From: Leptolyngbya sp. O-77
GTDB taxonomy: Bacteria > Cyanobacteriota > Cyanobacteriia > Elainellales > Elainellaceae
NCBI RefSeq assembly: GCF_001548395.1
Contig: NZ_AP017367.1
Span: 3,013,001 to 3,077,000 of the forward strand
Reading direction: 5' to 3'
Length of the DNA: 64,000 bases
The first letter of the stretch is position 1. Every line of letters starts with the position of its first letter. Below the pieces are notes generated by a model. That model did not search any database. It was not told the DNA's origin and worked only from the letters and a program-made list of their open reading frames with translations. Shown in pieces: positions 8,719-17,659 of this stretch. Both the position numbers and the translations under genes were made by a program.

Positions 8719-9846
8719 ATGCCAAGCTTTTTTTACATTGCTGCGATCGCCTCCACCTTGCTCCTGCTGGAGGGCTGTTGCTGGGATAGTGCTTCTCGTT
8801 CTCGCAGTCCTGAAAATCTTGTTCAGAATCTTGCTCTGACCCCTGTTTTGTCTTCTGACACTGCCATGACCGATTCCCAAACCCTGGCCCAATCTGACGC
8901 GGAGCTTTCCTTTGACCAGGCTTCCGATTTTTCCGAAGGGCTGGCGATGGTGCGCCAGGGCGATCGCCTGTTGTTTATCGACCTGACGGGTAACGTGGCG
9001 ATCGCCGTCGATCCCAACATGGACGGGGCCGCCGACTTTTCCGAAGACCTGGCGCTGGTCAAGGCAAACGGGGTCTATGGCTATATGAACCGGGCTGGCG
9101 AAGTCATTATTCCGCCGCAATATCTGGGTGCAGCTTCTTTTTCAGGCGGGCTGGCGGCGATTCGCTCTGGCACTCGCTACGGCTATATCAATCCTGCTGG
9201 AGAATTAGCAATCGAGCCACAATTTAGCCTGGCAGGGAGCTTTGCCGAAGGGCTGGCAGCGGTCAAGCTGGGCGAGCGCTATGGATTTATCGCGCCGACG
9301 GGAAAACTGGTCATCGATCCCCAGTTTGAAGATGCGTGGCGACTGTCTCAAGGGCGGGCAGCAGTGCGGCAGGGCGGTCGCTGGGGCTATATTGACCCCG
9401 CAGGAACAGTCGTCATCGAGCCACAGTTTGACGGGGCGTTTCGATTTATGGACGGGCGGGCGCGGGTTCGGCAGGGTGGCGACTGGGGCTTTATCGACTT
9501 GCAAGGAAATCGGGCGATCGCCCCCCAGTTTAGCTTTGCATCAGATTTTGCCGAAGGGCGGGCGGCGGTGCTGGTGGGCGCGAAGTGGGGCTACATCGAC
9601 CGCCAAGGACAAATGGCGATCGCCCCTCAGTTTGACTATGCCGCCGACTTTTCGGAAGGGCTGGCCGCCGTCAAACAGGGCGATCGCTACGGCTACATCG
9701 ACCCCTCCGGAGCCTGGATCATCGACCCCCAATTCGACGATGCTGCTGCCTTTTCGGAAGGCTGGGCCCGCGTCAAGCTCGGCAACCAGTGGCGCTACGT
9801 CAACCGCCAGGGACAGTTCCTCAAAGCCTTAAGGCTGATACCTTAG
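8719..9846 (+). CDS. WG-repeat protein with an N-terminal lipoprotein-like signal
   Basis: The start MPSFFYIAAIASTLLLLEGC gives a hydrophobic segment ending in LLEGCC, resembling a lipobox with an unusual Glu at -2; a TTG 66 bp upstream also keeps the frame open. The rest is nine tandem units of about 34 residues, each with a core such as YGYINPAGELAIEPQFSLAG followed by FxEGLAAVKxG. This is the WG/KWG beta-repeat family, thought to be a protein-interaction scaffold. Export to the envelope is inferred from the N-terminus. It is not obviously in an operon; the thioredoxin-like gene follows after 128 bp. Confidence 0.85.
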   Translation: MPSFFYIAAIASTLLLLEGCCWDSASRSRSPENLVQNLALTPVLSSDTAMTDSQTLAQSDAELSFDQASDFSEGLAMVRQGDRLLFIDLTGNVAIAVDPNMDGAADFSEDLALVKANGVYGYMNRAGEVIIPPQYLGAASFSGGLAAIRSGTRYGYINPAGELAIEPQFSLAGSFAEGLAAVKLGERYGFIAPTGKLVIDPQFEDAWRLSQGRAAVRQGGRWGYIDPAGTVVIEPQFDGAFRFMDGRARVRQGGDWGFIDLQGNRAIAPQFSFASDFAEGRAAVLVGAKWGYIDRQGQMAIAPQFDYAADFSEGLAAVKQGDRYGYIDPSGAWIIDPQFDDAAAFSEGWARVKLGNQWRYVNRQGQFLKALRLIP

Positions 9847-9974
9847 AGATTTTGCAGAGGTTTTGCCGCACTCGTTCCAGACGTGACAATCCATTGCAAA
9901 CTCTTTTCAAGACTTGGGCCAGCCTGCCAGTCTATTAGTCACACTTTTGTCTCAACATTTGGTAAACCCCTGCT

Positions 9975-10292
9975 ATGAATCCCACGGTGATTAAGTTCTC
10001 CTCCGAAGACTGCGGACTTTGCCACAAAATGTCGTTCTATGACCAGAAGGTGGCAACGGAACTGGGGCTGGCATTTGTCGATGTGAAAATGCAAGACACT
10101 GCCACCTACCGCAAATACCGCAAGATCCTCCTGGCACAATATCCCGATAAGGAAGGCATGGGCTGGCCAACCTACATTATTTGCCAGGAGCCTGAAGGCG
10201 AGTTCAAAATCTTGGGCGAAGTCAAAGGCGCACATCCCAAGGGCGAATTTCGAGAACGGCTCCAGGAGATTGTGGCGGCGGCAGCGACCTGA
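9975..10292 (+). CDS. thioredoxin-like protein with CGLC motif
   Basis: This 105-residue protein begins MNPTVIKFSSEDCGLCHKMS, placing a CxxC redox pair (C13, C16) after the first strand of a thioredoxin fold. A cis-Pro region follows as GMGWPTYIICQEPEGEF. It likely handles disulfide exchange, but has no signal peptide and so is cytoplasmic. The C-terminus is a short helix. It is close to the size of glutaredoxin/thioredoxin-domain proteins found in many cyanobacteria. No partner gene is obvious. Confidence 0.85.
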   Translation: MNPTVIKFSSEDCGLCHKMSFYDQKVATELGLAFVDVKMQDTATYRKYRKILLAQYPDKEGMGWPTYIICQEPEGEFKILGEVKGAHPKGEFRERLQEIVAAAAT

Positions 10293-10477
10293 ACCGGCCA
10301 AACCGCGACCGGCTGGACAATCCGCAGCAGGATGGTCGAACCCAACCGAATCATCCCCTAGATGGGAATACTTGAGGTAACTTAGATAAGGGCTTTCACG
10401 CCCTCTATCGCGCCCTCCATATCGAGCGTTTTCAGCAAGCGCTTCCAGCGACTTCTACCCCTGCACCTCCGGATTTA

Positions 10478-11305
10478 ATGAACATTCTCACCGACCTCCT
10501 CCCGCAAGCCATCAACTCGCCCCGCGTCCGCAAGCAAAGCCGCAGCGTCGAAATCAAGTCCGCCCGTGAAATCGAAATCATGCGGCAGGCGGCGCGGATT
10601 GTGGCGACGGTGCTGAAGGAAATTTCGGAAATGGTGCAGCCGGGGATGACAACGGCCGACCTGGATGCCTATGCCGAAAAGCGCATTCGGGAAATGGGCG
10701 CAACGCCTAGCTTCAAGGGCTATCACGGGTTTCCAGGATCGATTTGTGCCTGCATTAACAACGAAGTTGTGCATGGCATTCCCAGCCGCCGCAAGACGAT
10801 CCGCCAGGGCGACGTGCTGAAGGTGGATACGGGCGCATATTTTGAAGGCTATCACGGCGATTCTTGCATCACGATTGGGGTGGGCAAGGTGTCGCCTGCC
10901 GCCGAAAAGCTGATCCGCGTGGCTGAAGAAGCCCTCTACAAAGGCATTGAGCAAGTCAAAGCTGGGGCCTTTTTGCTCGACATGGCGGGCGCGATTGAAG
11001 ATCATGTCAAGGCCAATGGCTTTAGCGTGGTGGAAGATTACACGGGGCACGGCGTGGGGCGAAACCTACACGAAGAGCCATCAGTGTTTAATTTCCGCAC
11101 GCACCAGATGCCGAATGTGAAGCTGCGGGCCGGCATGACGCTGGCAATCGAGCCGATTGTGAACGCGGGGTCGAAGCTGACGCGGGTGCTGGGCGATCGC
11201 TGGACGGTGGTAACGTGCGATCGCGCTCTGTCTGCTCAGTTTGAGCATACGGTGCTGGTGACGGAAACAGGCTACGAAATCCTGACCGACCGCAATTTAG
11301 TGTAG
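10478..11305 (+). CDS. map: type I methionine aminopeptidase
   Basis: The enzyme removes the initiator methionine from new proteins. The five metal ligands are visible: [15 protein letters not shown] (two Asp), [12 protein letters not shown] (His), LAIEPIV (Glu) and FEHTVLV (Glu). The substrate-side His is in [20 protein letters not shown]. It has a 275-residue chain with a short N-terminal extension before [18 protein letters not shown] sequence, normal for cyanobacterial copies. A hairpin terminator at 11385-11411 follows. Confidence 0.95.
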   Translation: MNILTDLLPQAINSPRVRKQSRSVEIKSAREIEIMRQAARIVATVLKEISEMVQPGMTTADLDAYAEKRIREMGATPSFKGYHGFPGSICACINNEVVHGIPSRRKTIRQGDVLKVDTGAYFEGYHGDSCITIGVGKVSPAAEKLIRVAEEALYKGIEQVKAGAFLLDMAGAIEDHVKANGFSVVEDYTGHGVGRNLHEEPSVFNFRTHQMPNVKLRAGMTLAIEPIVNAGSKLTRVLGDRWTVVTCDRALSAQFEHTVLVTETGYEILTDRNLV

Positions 11306-11384
11306 CGCCGCAGTTGACTGGACGGCAGCGCTTGCCGCGCCTAAGACAAACAATCAAGACAAACAATCAGCTAAACATGGAAAA

Positions 11385-11411
11385 AAAGCCCTGGCATGAC
11401 CGGGGCTTTCT
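11385..11411. terminator. bidirectional hairpin between map and psbH
   Basis: The arms AAAGCCCTGG and CCGGGGCTTT pair around the loop CATGA with one mismatch. The left side is preceded by A-rich sequence and the right side is followed by TCTCAT. It lies between the convergent ends of map and psbH, so it can stop transcription from either side, in particular psbH thanks to the T-run on the minus strand. Confidence 0.75.
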
Positions 11412-11434
11412 CATAATCGAGCGTGATCTTAAAA

Positions 11435-11638
11435 CTAGCCGCCAAGACTGCGCCAGTCTACGTTCACATCTTCTAAAATCAGCGAGGAGTTGTAAATCTG
11501 CAAAATAATCAGCAGAAATACGAGAAACAGCACCATGAAAACTCCCATCAGCGGGGTTGTGCCCCAACCGGGAGCCACCTTACCGTATTCGGAATTCAAG
11601 GGGCGAAGGATATCTCCCAAGCGAGTGCGTTGTGCCAT
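11435..11638 (-). CDS. psbH: photosystem II protein PsbH
   Basis: This 67-residue protein reads [20 protein letters not shown], then [20 protein letters not shown] and a single membrane helix (about residues 28-50) ending [17 protein letters not shown]. PsbH is a small thylakoid subunit next to CP47 and needed for PSII stability. Length and sequence are typical for cyanobacteria. It is divergent from psbN, a conserved arrangement. Confidence 0.98.
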   Translation of the reverse strand: MAQRTRLGDILRPLNSEYGKVAPGWGTTPLMGVFMVLFLVFLLIILQIYNSSLILEDVNVDWRSLGG

Positions 11639-11716
11639 GGGTTACCTGCAAGCAATCGTTAAATTTAACTTTATGTAATATTCTAGGGGAATGTGACTCA
11701 TAAATTAGATCGACTC
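11639..11716. promoter_or_regulatory. psbH-psbN divergent promoter region with a 12-bp palindrome
   Basis: The 78-bp spacer between the psbH and psbN starts must hold both promoters. It contains a perfect palindrome GTTAAATTTAAC at 11658-11669. Toward psbH a TAGAAT-like -10 candidate lies at 11679-11684 on the minus strand. No experimental element is known to me here, so the assignment is by position. Confidence 0.4.
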
Positions 11717-11848
11717 ATGGACTCTGCAACAGTTCTTAGTATTTCCGTTACCGCGATCCTGATCGGCATCACCGGAGCCGCGATCTATACCTCCTTTGGC
11801 CCGCCGTCTAAGCAGTTAGACGACCCCTTTGAAGACCATGAAGATTAG
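11717..11848 (+). CDS. psbN: PsbN protein
   Basis: A 43-codon frame starts at the ATG and reads MDSATVLSISVTAILIGITG followed by AAIYTSFGPPSKQLDDPFED and HED. This is PsbN, a single-helix thylakoid protein needed for photosystem II assembly or repair rather than a PSII subunit. The membrane helix covers about residues 5-25, and SFGPPSKxLxDPFExHED is the family hallmark. It is shorter than many gene-finder limits. Its stop codon overlaps the stop of the alpha-mannosidase gene on the other strand. Confidence 0.97.
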   Translation: MDSATVLSISVTAILIGITGAAIYTSFGPPSKQLDDPFEDHED

Positions 11849-14800
11849 GGCTTGGGCGCAGGCTGGAGCGTCAGACGGAGGGTAAGAACCTGCCACGGCT
11901 GGAGGGCGATCGCCCCCTCGGCATTTTTTACAGTGTCCGCAGTTTCGAGCAAGTTTCCGAGTGAAACGCGGGCAACCTGGGCGATCGCTCTACTCTCAGA
12001 AACGCCCTCCTCAGCAAAGCGAATTTCTCCCGCCTTTCCCTGCGACTCGTAGCACCGCAAAATCCACTCACCAGAGCCGTCCTCTGCTGGCTTGAAAGCG
12101 CTGACTATGGCAGAGCCTGTATCCAGGTGGATCAATGAGGCACGCGGCGGCAAGACAGGTAGCGACGACGCAGCAGCCGGGTCAACCACGCGCACCCGCA
12201 GCGGCTGGTTTTGCTCGTAGCCCCGCCGAACGGTTCCGGCAGTTTGCCAGTCGCCTGCGTGGACATACAGCGCGTAGGTAAATTCATGATGCCCTACATC
12301 GGCGGCGGGGTTTGGCCAGGCTGCCCCGCGCAGCAGCGTCAGGCGAATCTGGCTGGGGCGGCTGTCGTAGCCGTGCTTGCCGTTGCTGAGTAGACTCACA
12401 CCATAAACTGAGTCGTTCAACGGATCTGAATTTGTCAGGTCGGCCCAGCGTAGAGCGGGCACTTCCCACTGCGCCGCCTCGACGGGATTTTGGGGCTGAG
12501 TGGGCCGCCGAATTGCACCGCCAGGAATTTCACAAGTCAGGAAATCAGCCGTCAGGTTGAGCGGAAACGCTGCTTTCACTAAGACATGGCGCTCTTGCCA
12601 ATCGACCGATGTATGAACTTGCAGCAGGGGCGACCCAGCCTGTAACTCGTAGCGCTGGCGAAATGTAGACCGACCGAGCGATCGCACGACTTCCACCATC
12701 TGGGCGATCGCCCCATTGTTCACCCAGCGAATCGCCTCAAGCTGCGGCGGCGGCAAGGGATAGCTTTCGTAAGCCGGGTCGATATTCCAGGCATCCCAAT
12801 ATTGCCCACCATCTTGAAACGCCTGAAGCTGATTGCCCGGCCCCGCCAGCACCTCCCGCTGCTGCGCCTTATCGAACACGCTAGCCAGATTGCCCGTAGC
12901 CGGGTCAACTGTCACCCGCAGCCGCTCATTTTCCAGCACAAACGGCTCTGGCGGCTGCGGCAGCACCTCTGGTAAAGATTCCGGCTCAGCGGGCAACAGC
13001 CAAAAGCAGGCATAGCCCAGCGCCGGAATGCTTTCGGCTCGAAATGCGATGTCCCAATCAATCGTTCCGTCCCGTTCAGTCGGCACAAGCTGGGTGGCGA
13101 TTGCCCGTCCATCCAGCCCATAAACTTTCCAGCCGATTTTAGATTTTCGATCTTGCCCAAAATCCAAAATCCCAAAATCTAAAATCCCAGACACTCTCAC
13201 CACTTCCGAGCGCATCCAGCTCAGCGGATTAAACACCAGCACCGCCTTTGCCTGGGGATGGGGCGGGGGCGGCAGAGCGACGCGATGGGCAATCGCCCCC
13301 AACGCTTTGTCAATCAAACCCCCAGCGCAACTCGCCGCCGCCGCCCACTCCCGATCGGCATCCATGTACACTTCAGGAATCGCCGACCCCGGCAAAATGT
13401 CGTGAAACTGGTTGAACAACACCTTTTTCCAGGCAGCTTCCAGATCTGCCGCCGGATACGGCATTCCCAGCGCCAACGTCGCCATCGAAGCCCACAGCTC
13501 CGCCTCATACAGCGCCTCCTCGCAGCGGCGATTCCACCATTTCTGGTCGGCATGAGTGGTGTAGCAGCCCCGGTGGAATTCGAGGTAGAGGTCGGTTTGC
13601 CAGAGGGGGTGTTGGGGTGACGGGGTGACGGGGTGACGGGGTGACGGGGTGTTGGGAAGCTCGTCCCCTAATCTAATCATCTCCTCATCACTCCAATACT
13701 CCATCACTCCAACACTCCCTGACCCCTGACCCCTGACCCCTTCCAAATAGGCCTGCGCGGTGGAGAACTGGAGCCGGGGGAAGACGGGCGATCGCCCCCA
13801 GCGCCGGGCCAGGTGCAGCATATCGCGGGTGGGGCCGCCGCCGTGGTCGCCCACGCCGATGAGCCAGAGGGCGTGGGGATAGCCCGTTTTTTGCTCAAAC
13901 TGGGTGGCGTAGCGGGCCATTTTGAGGGGGTCGATGCCTTCGCCGATGGGCGCAGAGTGCAGACTAAAAATGCGGCTGCCGTCAGGCGCTTCCCACCAAA
14001 AGGCTTCGTGGGGAAACTCGTTGGTGTCGTTCCAGCGCAGCTTTTGGGTGACGAAAAATTCCACGTCGCCCTGGCGCAAAAACTGCGGCAACTGCCAGCA
14101 AAAGCCAAAAGTGTCGGGTAGCCAGGCGATCGCACTGACGCGCCCAAATTTCTCTTTCACATAGCGCTGGCCGTAGAGAATCTGGCGGGCGATCGACTCG
14201 GCGCTGATCAGATTGAGTTCCGGTTCTACCCATAGCCCGGCGGCCACTTCCCAGCGCCCCGCCGCCACCTGCGCCCGAATCGCGTCGAACAGTGCCGGAC
14301 GATGTGCTTCGATCCAGGCATAGAGCGCGGGCGACGAGTGCGTAAAGATCAGCTCTGGAAACTCTGCCTGGAGCTGCAACACGGATTTGAAGGTGCGCTC
14401 GGCTGCGTCCCAAGTGTCTGCGACAGGCCATAGCCAGGCCAGATCCAGGTGCGCGTGTCCCAGCAGCGAAATCTGTCGCTGCCGAATCCCTTCGCCAAAG
14501 GGCAACAGCCGCTGTCGCAGGTCGCAGAGCGCCTGGTCAAAGGCGGCTCTATCGGCAAGCTGGCTCCAGTCGAACGGGGCAATTGCCTGCGCCAGGTCTG
14601 CCCATCGCTCTGGCGCAAAGGTTGTGACGTAATGCTGCACCACGTCCAGCTCATCGGCGACGAAACCTGGCTCTGGGCACGGCTCCATGCCGTAATCAGG
14701 GCGTTCGTACAGACAGCGCGATCGCACCAGCGCCCCGTCATCATGCCCCGGACTGACCAGCCGCAGCGCCACCGGAATCCGCTCTCCTGGCTGCACCTGC

Positions 14801-15195
14801 TCCCGCAGCACAATCCGCGCCATGCAATCAAACAGATCGCCCGCCTGCACCCACTGCCCATCTACAAAAATCTGCGCGTCCTCCGCCCACCAGGTTAGCG
14901 CCAGCCGCAGTGTCAGCCCTGCCAGCGGATATGCCTCTAGCGCATCGGGCACGACGATTTCCTGCGCCAGCCACAACACCTGCCGTCCTTTCGTCCAGGG
15001 AATATGTCCCTTGGCATTCAGCGGAATCTTGCCCCAGGTCTTCCAGGTTGCAGGGTCGAGGGCATGGCTGGGGTCGCCTGCTGTGGCACACCAATCCACC
15101 AGGCAGTTGCGCTGGGTTTGCCGACGCAGGTGATGCGCGAAGCGATCCCTACGGGAATCGCCCACCAACGACGGAGTGTAATCGGGAACATTCAT
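11845..15195 (-). CDS. GH38 family alpha-mannosidase
   Basis: The 1116-residue protein begins MNVPDYTPSLVGDSRRDRFA. The catalytic GH38 domain shows GHAHLDLAWLWPVADTWDAA (zinc ligands His and Asp), WLPDTFGFCWQLPQFL (nucleophile Asp) and GVGDHGGGPTRDML (zinc-binding His). An N-terminal beta domain and a C-terminal beta-sandwich follow the class layout. Bacterial members trim alpha-mannosides from glycans. There is no signal peptide, so it is probably cytosolic. Two stretches (about residues 486-530 and 668-686) are translated extragenic repeats and look like in-frame insertions. Convergent with psbN, with overlapping stop codons. Confidence 0.92.
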   Translation of the reverse strand: MNVPDYTPSLVGDSRRDRFAHHLRRQTQRNCLVDWCATAGDPSHALDPATWKTWGKIPLNAKGHIPWTKGRQVLWLAQEIVVPDALEAYPLAGLTLRLALTWWAEDAQIFVDGQWVQAGDLFDCMARIVLREQVQPGERIPVALRLVSPGHDDGALVRSRCLYERPDYGMEPCPEPGFVADELDVVQHYVTTFAPERWADLAQAIAPFDWSQLADRAAFDQALCDLRQRLLPFGEGIRQRQISLLGHAHLDLAWLWPVADTWDAAERTFKSVLQLQAEFPELIFTHSSPALYAWIEAHRPALFDAIRAQVAAGRWEVAAGLWVEPELNLISAESIARQILYGQRYVKEKFGRVSAIAWLPDTFGFCWQLPQFLRQGDVEFFVTQKLRWNDTNEFPHEAFWWEAPDGSRIFSLHSAPIGEGIDPLKMARYATQFEQKTGYPHALWLIGVGDHGGGPTRDMLHLARRWGRSPVFPRLQFSTAQAYLEGVRGQGSGSVGVMEYWSDEEMIRLGDELPNTPSPRHPVTPSPQHPLWQTDLYLEFHRGCYTTHADQKWWNRRCEEALYEAELWASMATLALGMPYPAADLEAAWKKVLFNQFHDILPGSAIPEVYMDADREWAAAASCAGGLIDKALGAIAHRVALPPPPHPQAKAVLVFNPLSWMRSEVVRVSGILDFGILDFGQDRKSKIGWKVYGLDGRAIATQLVPTERDGTIDWDIAFRAESIPALGYACFWLLPAEPESLPEVLPQPPEPFVLENERLRVTVDPATGNLASVFDKAQQREVLAGPGNQLQAFQDGGQYWDAWNIDPAYESYPLPPPQLEAIRWVNNGAIAQMVEVVRSLGRSTFRQRYELQAGSPLLQVHTSVDWQERHVLVKAAFPLNLTADFLTCEIPGGAIRRPTQPQNPVEAAQWEVPALRWADLTNSDPLNDSVYGVSLLSNGKHGYDSRPSQIRLTLLRGAAWPNPAADVGHHEFTYALYVHAGDWQTAGTVRRGYEQNQPLRVRVVDPAAASSLPVLPPRASLIHLDTGSAIVSAFKPAEDGSGEWILRCYESQGKAGEIRFAEEGVSESRAIAQVARVSLGNLLETADTVKNAEGAIALQPWQVLTLRLTLQPAPKP
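13140..13193. repeat. AAAATCCAAAATC-type repeat inside the alpha-mannosidase gene
   Basis: The stretch consists of CCAAAATCC/CCCAAAATC words of the same type seen between genes at 21907-21957. On the coding strand it gives ILDFGILDFGQDRKSKIG, in frame, in the linker between catalytic and C-terminal domains. Confidence 0.7.
13607..13741. repeat. tandem-repeat block captured in the alpha-mannosidase gene
   Basis: It contains four copies of GACGGGGT (13619-13650), then ATCACTCC-type words, then three CTGACCC heptamers (about 13719-13741). Similar heptamers occur between genes at 38283-38312. The frame stays open and encodes a low-complexity segment with NTPSPRHPVTPSPQHP and VRGQGSGSVGV. Confidence 0.75.
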
Positions 15196-15588
15196 AGTGG
15201 CTTGAATTCAATAAAAACCAGTCGATTAGGTTTATAAATAAAACTTTTGGGCGATTCCCTGATAGGGGATTTACTGGTAAATAGACTGGTAGACCGTATC
15301 AAAACCCGTCAAATTCAGAAGCATTTAGATTGGGGCAGGCATGGTAATCCCTACAAGAAAGCAAAAGAAAGAAAAAGAATAGTAAAACATCGCACGACAA
15401 ATAGAACAATGGGCGGAACCCCTCAGTGAGTGATCCAGGTTAAACTCTGTAAAGAGTATGCAAAGCTCTATCATTTTTGCCTGATTCCCTCTATCGTCCA
15501 GTATTAGCCCCCTTGGGACGCTCGCTATAATTGGAGCCTTGCATGACCTTCAGCCATTGCAAGGCTCTCTGCAAAATTCTCCCAGACT

Positions 15589-15618
15589 ATTAATGCTGTC
15601 TCTATTAATGCTGTCTCT
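15589..15618. repeat. 15-bp direct tandem duplication
   Basis: Two identical adjacent copies of ATTAATGCTGTCTCT (15589-15603 and 15604-15618) in the non-coding spacer. Confidence 0.9.
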
Positions 15619-15707
15619 ATGGGCTGTCTGGCGTGTGACCAGAACAGTTCAACTGTGAAGCATCAGGGAAAAAGAGGAAGCGTTGTATCAGGGTATCAGA
15701 GAGGCTT

Positions 15708-15797
15708 TGCATGGAGGATCACTGCATGGAGGGTCACTGCATGGAGGGTCACTGCATGGAGGGTCACTGCATGGAGGGTCACTGCATGGAGGGGAGC
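15708..15797. repeat. 15-bp tandem array, six copies
   Basis: The unit TGCATGGAGGGTCAC begins at 15708, 15723, 15738, 15753, 15768 and 15783. The first copy has one change (GGAT) and the last diverges at its end. It sits about 380 bp upstream of the gene at 16180 in a spacer without a clear gene. Confidence 0.93.
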
Positions 15798-16179
15798 GCT
15801 GCATAGGAAGACGCTAGCTGCCAATAAATTCTGGCAATTCTGGCAACCTGTGGCTGGTGAATGGGGAGTGACCCTAGTAACCGAGACGACTGGCGATCGC
15901 CCTCCTGAATCGCCCGCTTGAGAGGAGCTATCCCTCAGTTCAGACAGCGCCACATAGGCACATTAGCGATCGCTCTACTCACCTGAATGGCTGACCACGG
16001 CGGGTGACTCTTGTGCCACTGTTCGTAAACTGCACACTTTCTCTTGTATTCCCCCCATGAAGTAGACAACTTGCCAGCCCGTTCGCCAAGCCGCGCCTAG
16101 CCCATCAGGGCGATCGCCACTCGATTTTGAAGAACCAGACCCGCCGACCGCAGTTTCTAGTTTCAACTGAGCATTTTAG

Positions 16180-17625
16180 ATGGTTGTGGAAAAACTGAAC
16201 GAGGGCTATCAACCGCAGCCACGAGGACGAGCCAATCGTTTTCAGCGGAACATTCCAAAAGCGCAGGAAGTAATTTACAACTACCTGCTAGAAATTGTGA
16301 AGGAGTGGTCGCCGGAAGAAGTTCTGGCAGAGTTTCGGCATCTCTTCATTCACCACGTCAACACGATTAGCTCCCATACGCTGCCCTCGCTCTACGAGAT
16401 TGTCTTTGCCAATCAGGAAACCGAGTTTCGCAACACGCTCAAGCGCTCCTGCTACATTCTGATTAATAACTGGGATCTCAGCCGCAACCACGACTCAATT
16501 CGGGGGCTGGTGCAGCTTTTCTATGACCCCATTCTCGACAAGCCCACCATGTCGCCCACGCTGCGGCGGCTGCGCGGCTGGCTGAAGAATTTTGTAGACA
16601 GCGAAGATTTTCAGGAGCTAAAGCTATTTGCCTCGCGCTACGACGATCAGCGGAAGCACTGGTCAGACCGCTACACCTCCTATCTGCTGGTGCCGCAGTA
16701 CATCGACCTGAACAACCCCATCGAACAGCGCAACGCCGCCCGCACCCTGTCCAAACAGCTTAAGGAACGATTTAAGTTTGAGCTGGCCATGTACACAGCG
16801 CGATCGCAGAGCAATACCATTCCTGCGCTGAAGCCCAAAAACCCCACCATCATGGGCGACGACGTGCTGCGCCTGGTGAAAATGATCGTGGCGAAGCGGG
16901 GCAACTTTAGCTACGCTAACTTAGCGCATATTTTCTTAAATCAGACAAGGGGACTCTGCTATCGAGAGTTCAAAGAAAGTCTGAAGAAGTATCTGGTGTT
17001 TTCATCGGCATCACGGGAACAAGCGCGATCGCTCAACGCACAGGTGGCAGAAAAGCTAGATGCCTTGTATGTCATTCATCACGACAAGCCGATTGACGAT
17101 GCCCTGCTGCTCCGCACTGCCAATCGCGTCATCAGCTACCTCACCACCGAAAACCAGCAAGACCCATCCCCGCTGTTCGTGCAACTGCTGATGGACGGCA
17201 ACCCGCTGACGCTGGTCGTGGTGCTGCTCAAGATTGTGCTGATCTGTCCCTATGCCCGCACCCATCTAGAAGCCCGCATCGCCGATCTGGTGCAGTTTTA
17301 TAAAGCCTATCCAGAGGACGAGTGCCGCTGGGTCATCAACTTTTTCGAGATTTTCGATATTACGATGGCGATCTACGCTGAAAATATCGAATTTAACCTG
17401 GTAGACATGAGCAGTCAGGGCAGCGGGCGACAGAAAGAGATTAACCCTGCCACCCTTGACGCTTATCGCGTGTTTTCCCAGATCAAGCACAGCATGGATG
17501 CAACAGAAGACCTGGAGCAGATGGAACAGGTGCTTTCAGACCTAATGGCAGACGATGACTCGCTGACCCCAGAGGAAATTACAGAACTGTCGGAAGCAGC
17601 GCTGGCTGAGTTGGACGAGCTATAG
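16180..17625 (+). CDS. conserved cyanobacterial protein of unknown function
   Basis: The 481-residue protein starts MVVEKLNEGYQPQPRGRANR and is rich in helices. Notable stretches are LLEIVKEWSPEEVLAEFRHL, LKRSCYILINNWDLSRNHDS, LFVQLLMDGNPLTLVVVLLK and FEIFDITMAIYAENIEFNLV. The C-terminus is acidic (MADDDSLTPEEITELSEAAL). There is no signal peptide and no certain membrane helix. I recognise the pattern as a large cytoplasmic protein shared by cyanobacteria but know no function. A possible C-terminal coiled region may bind partners. A long spacer with tandem repeats precedes it. Confidence 0.7.
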   Translation: MVVEKLNEGYQPQPRGRANRFQRNIPKAQEVIYNYLLEIVKEWSPEEVLAEFRHLFIHHVNTISSHTLPSLYEIVFANQETEFRNTLKRSCYILINNWDLSRNHDSIRGLVQLFYDPILDKPTMSPTLRRLRGWLKNFVDSEDFQELKLFASRYDDQRKHWSDRYTSYLLVPQYIDLNNPIEQRNAARTLSKQLKERFKFELAMYTARSQSNTIPALKPKNPTIMGDDVLRLVKMIVAKRGNFSYANLAHIFLNQTRGLCYREFKESLKKYLVFSSASREQARSLNAQVAEKLDALYVIHHDKPIDDALLLRTANRVISYLTTENQQDPSPLFVQLLMDGNPLTLVVVLLKIVLICPYARTHLEARIADLVQFYKAYPEDECRWVINFFEIFDITMAIYAENIEFNLVDMSSQGSGRQKEINPATLDAYRVFSQIKHSMDATEDLEQMEQVLSDLMADDDSLTPEEITELSEAALAELDEL

Positions 17626-17659
17626 GCGCGAACCTTCGGCTTCGCAACCCGTTTCAAGC

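Larger units (their letters stand above)
15196..16179. other. 984-bp intergenic region with tandem repeats, no confident gene
   Basis: The spacer lies between the divergent alpha-mannosidase and the gene at 16180. It holds a 15-bp duplication at 15589-15618 and a six-copy 15-bp array at 15708-15797. Small open frames at 15247-15429 and 15619-15921 have no recognisable product; the second merely translates the array as AWRVT repeats. The rest looks non-coding. Confidence 0.55.

Noticed and set aside
15247..15429. Small Lys/Arg-rich frame as a possible transposase or ribosomal fragment
   Set aside because: No motif could be recognised and the frame is too short to support a gene call.
15619..15921. 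Open frame with AWRVT repeats as a repeat protein gene
   Set aside because: The repeats are simply the translated 15-bp array; there is no SD and no other coding character.
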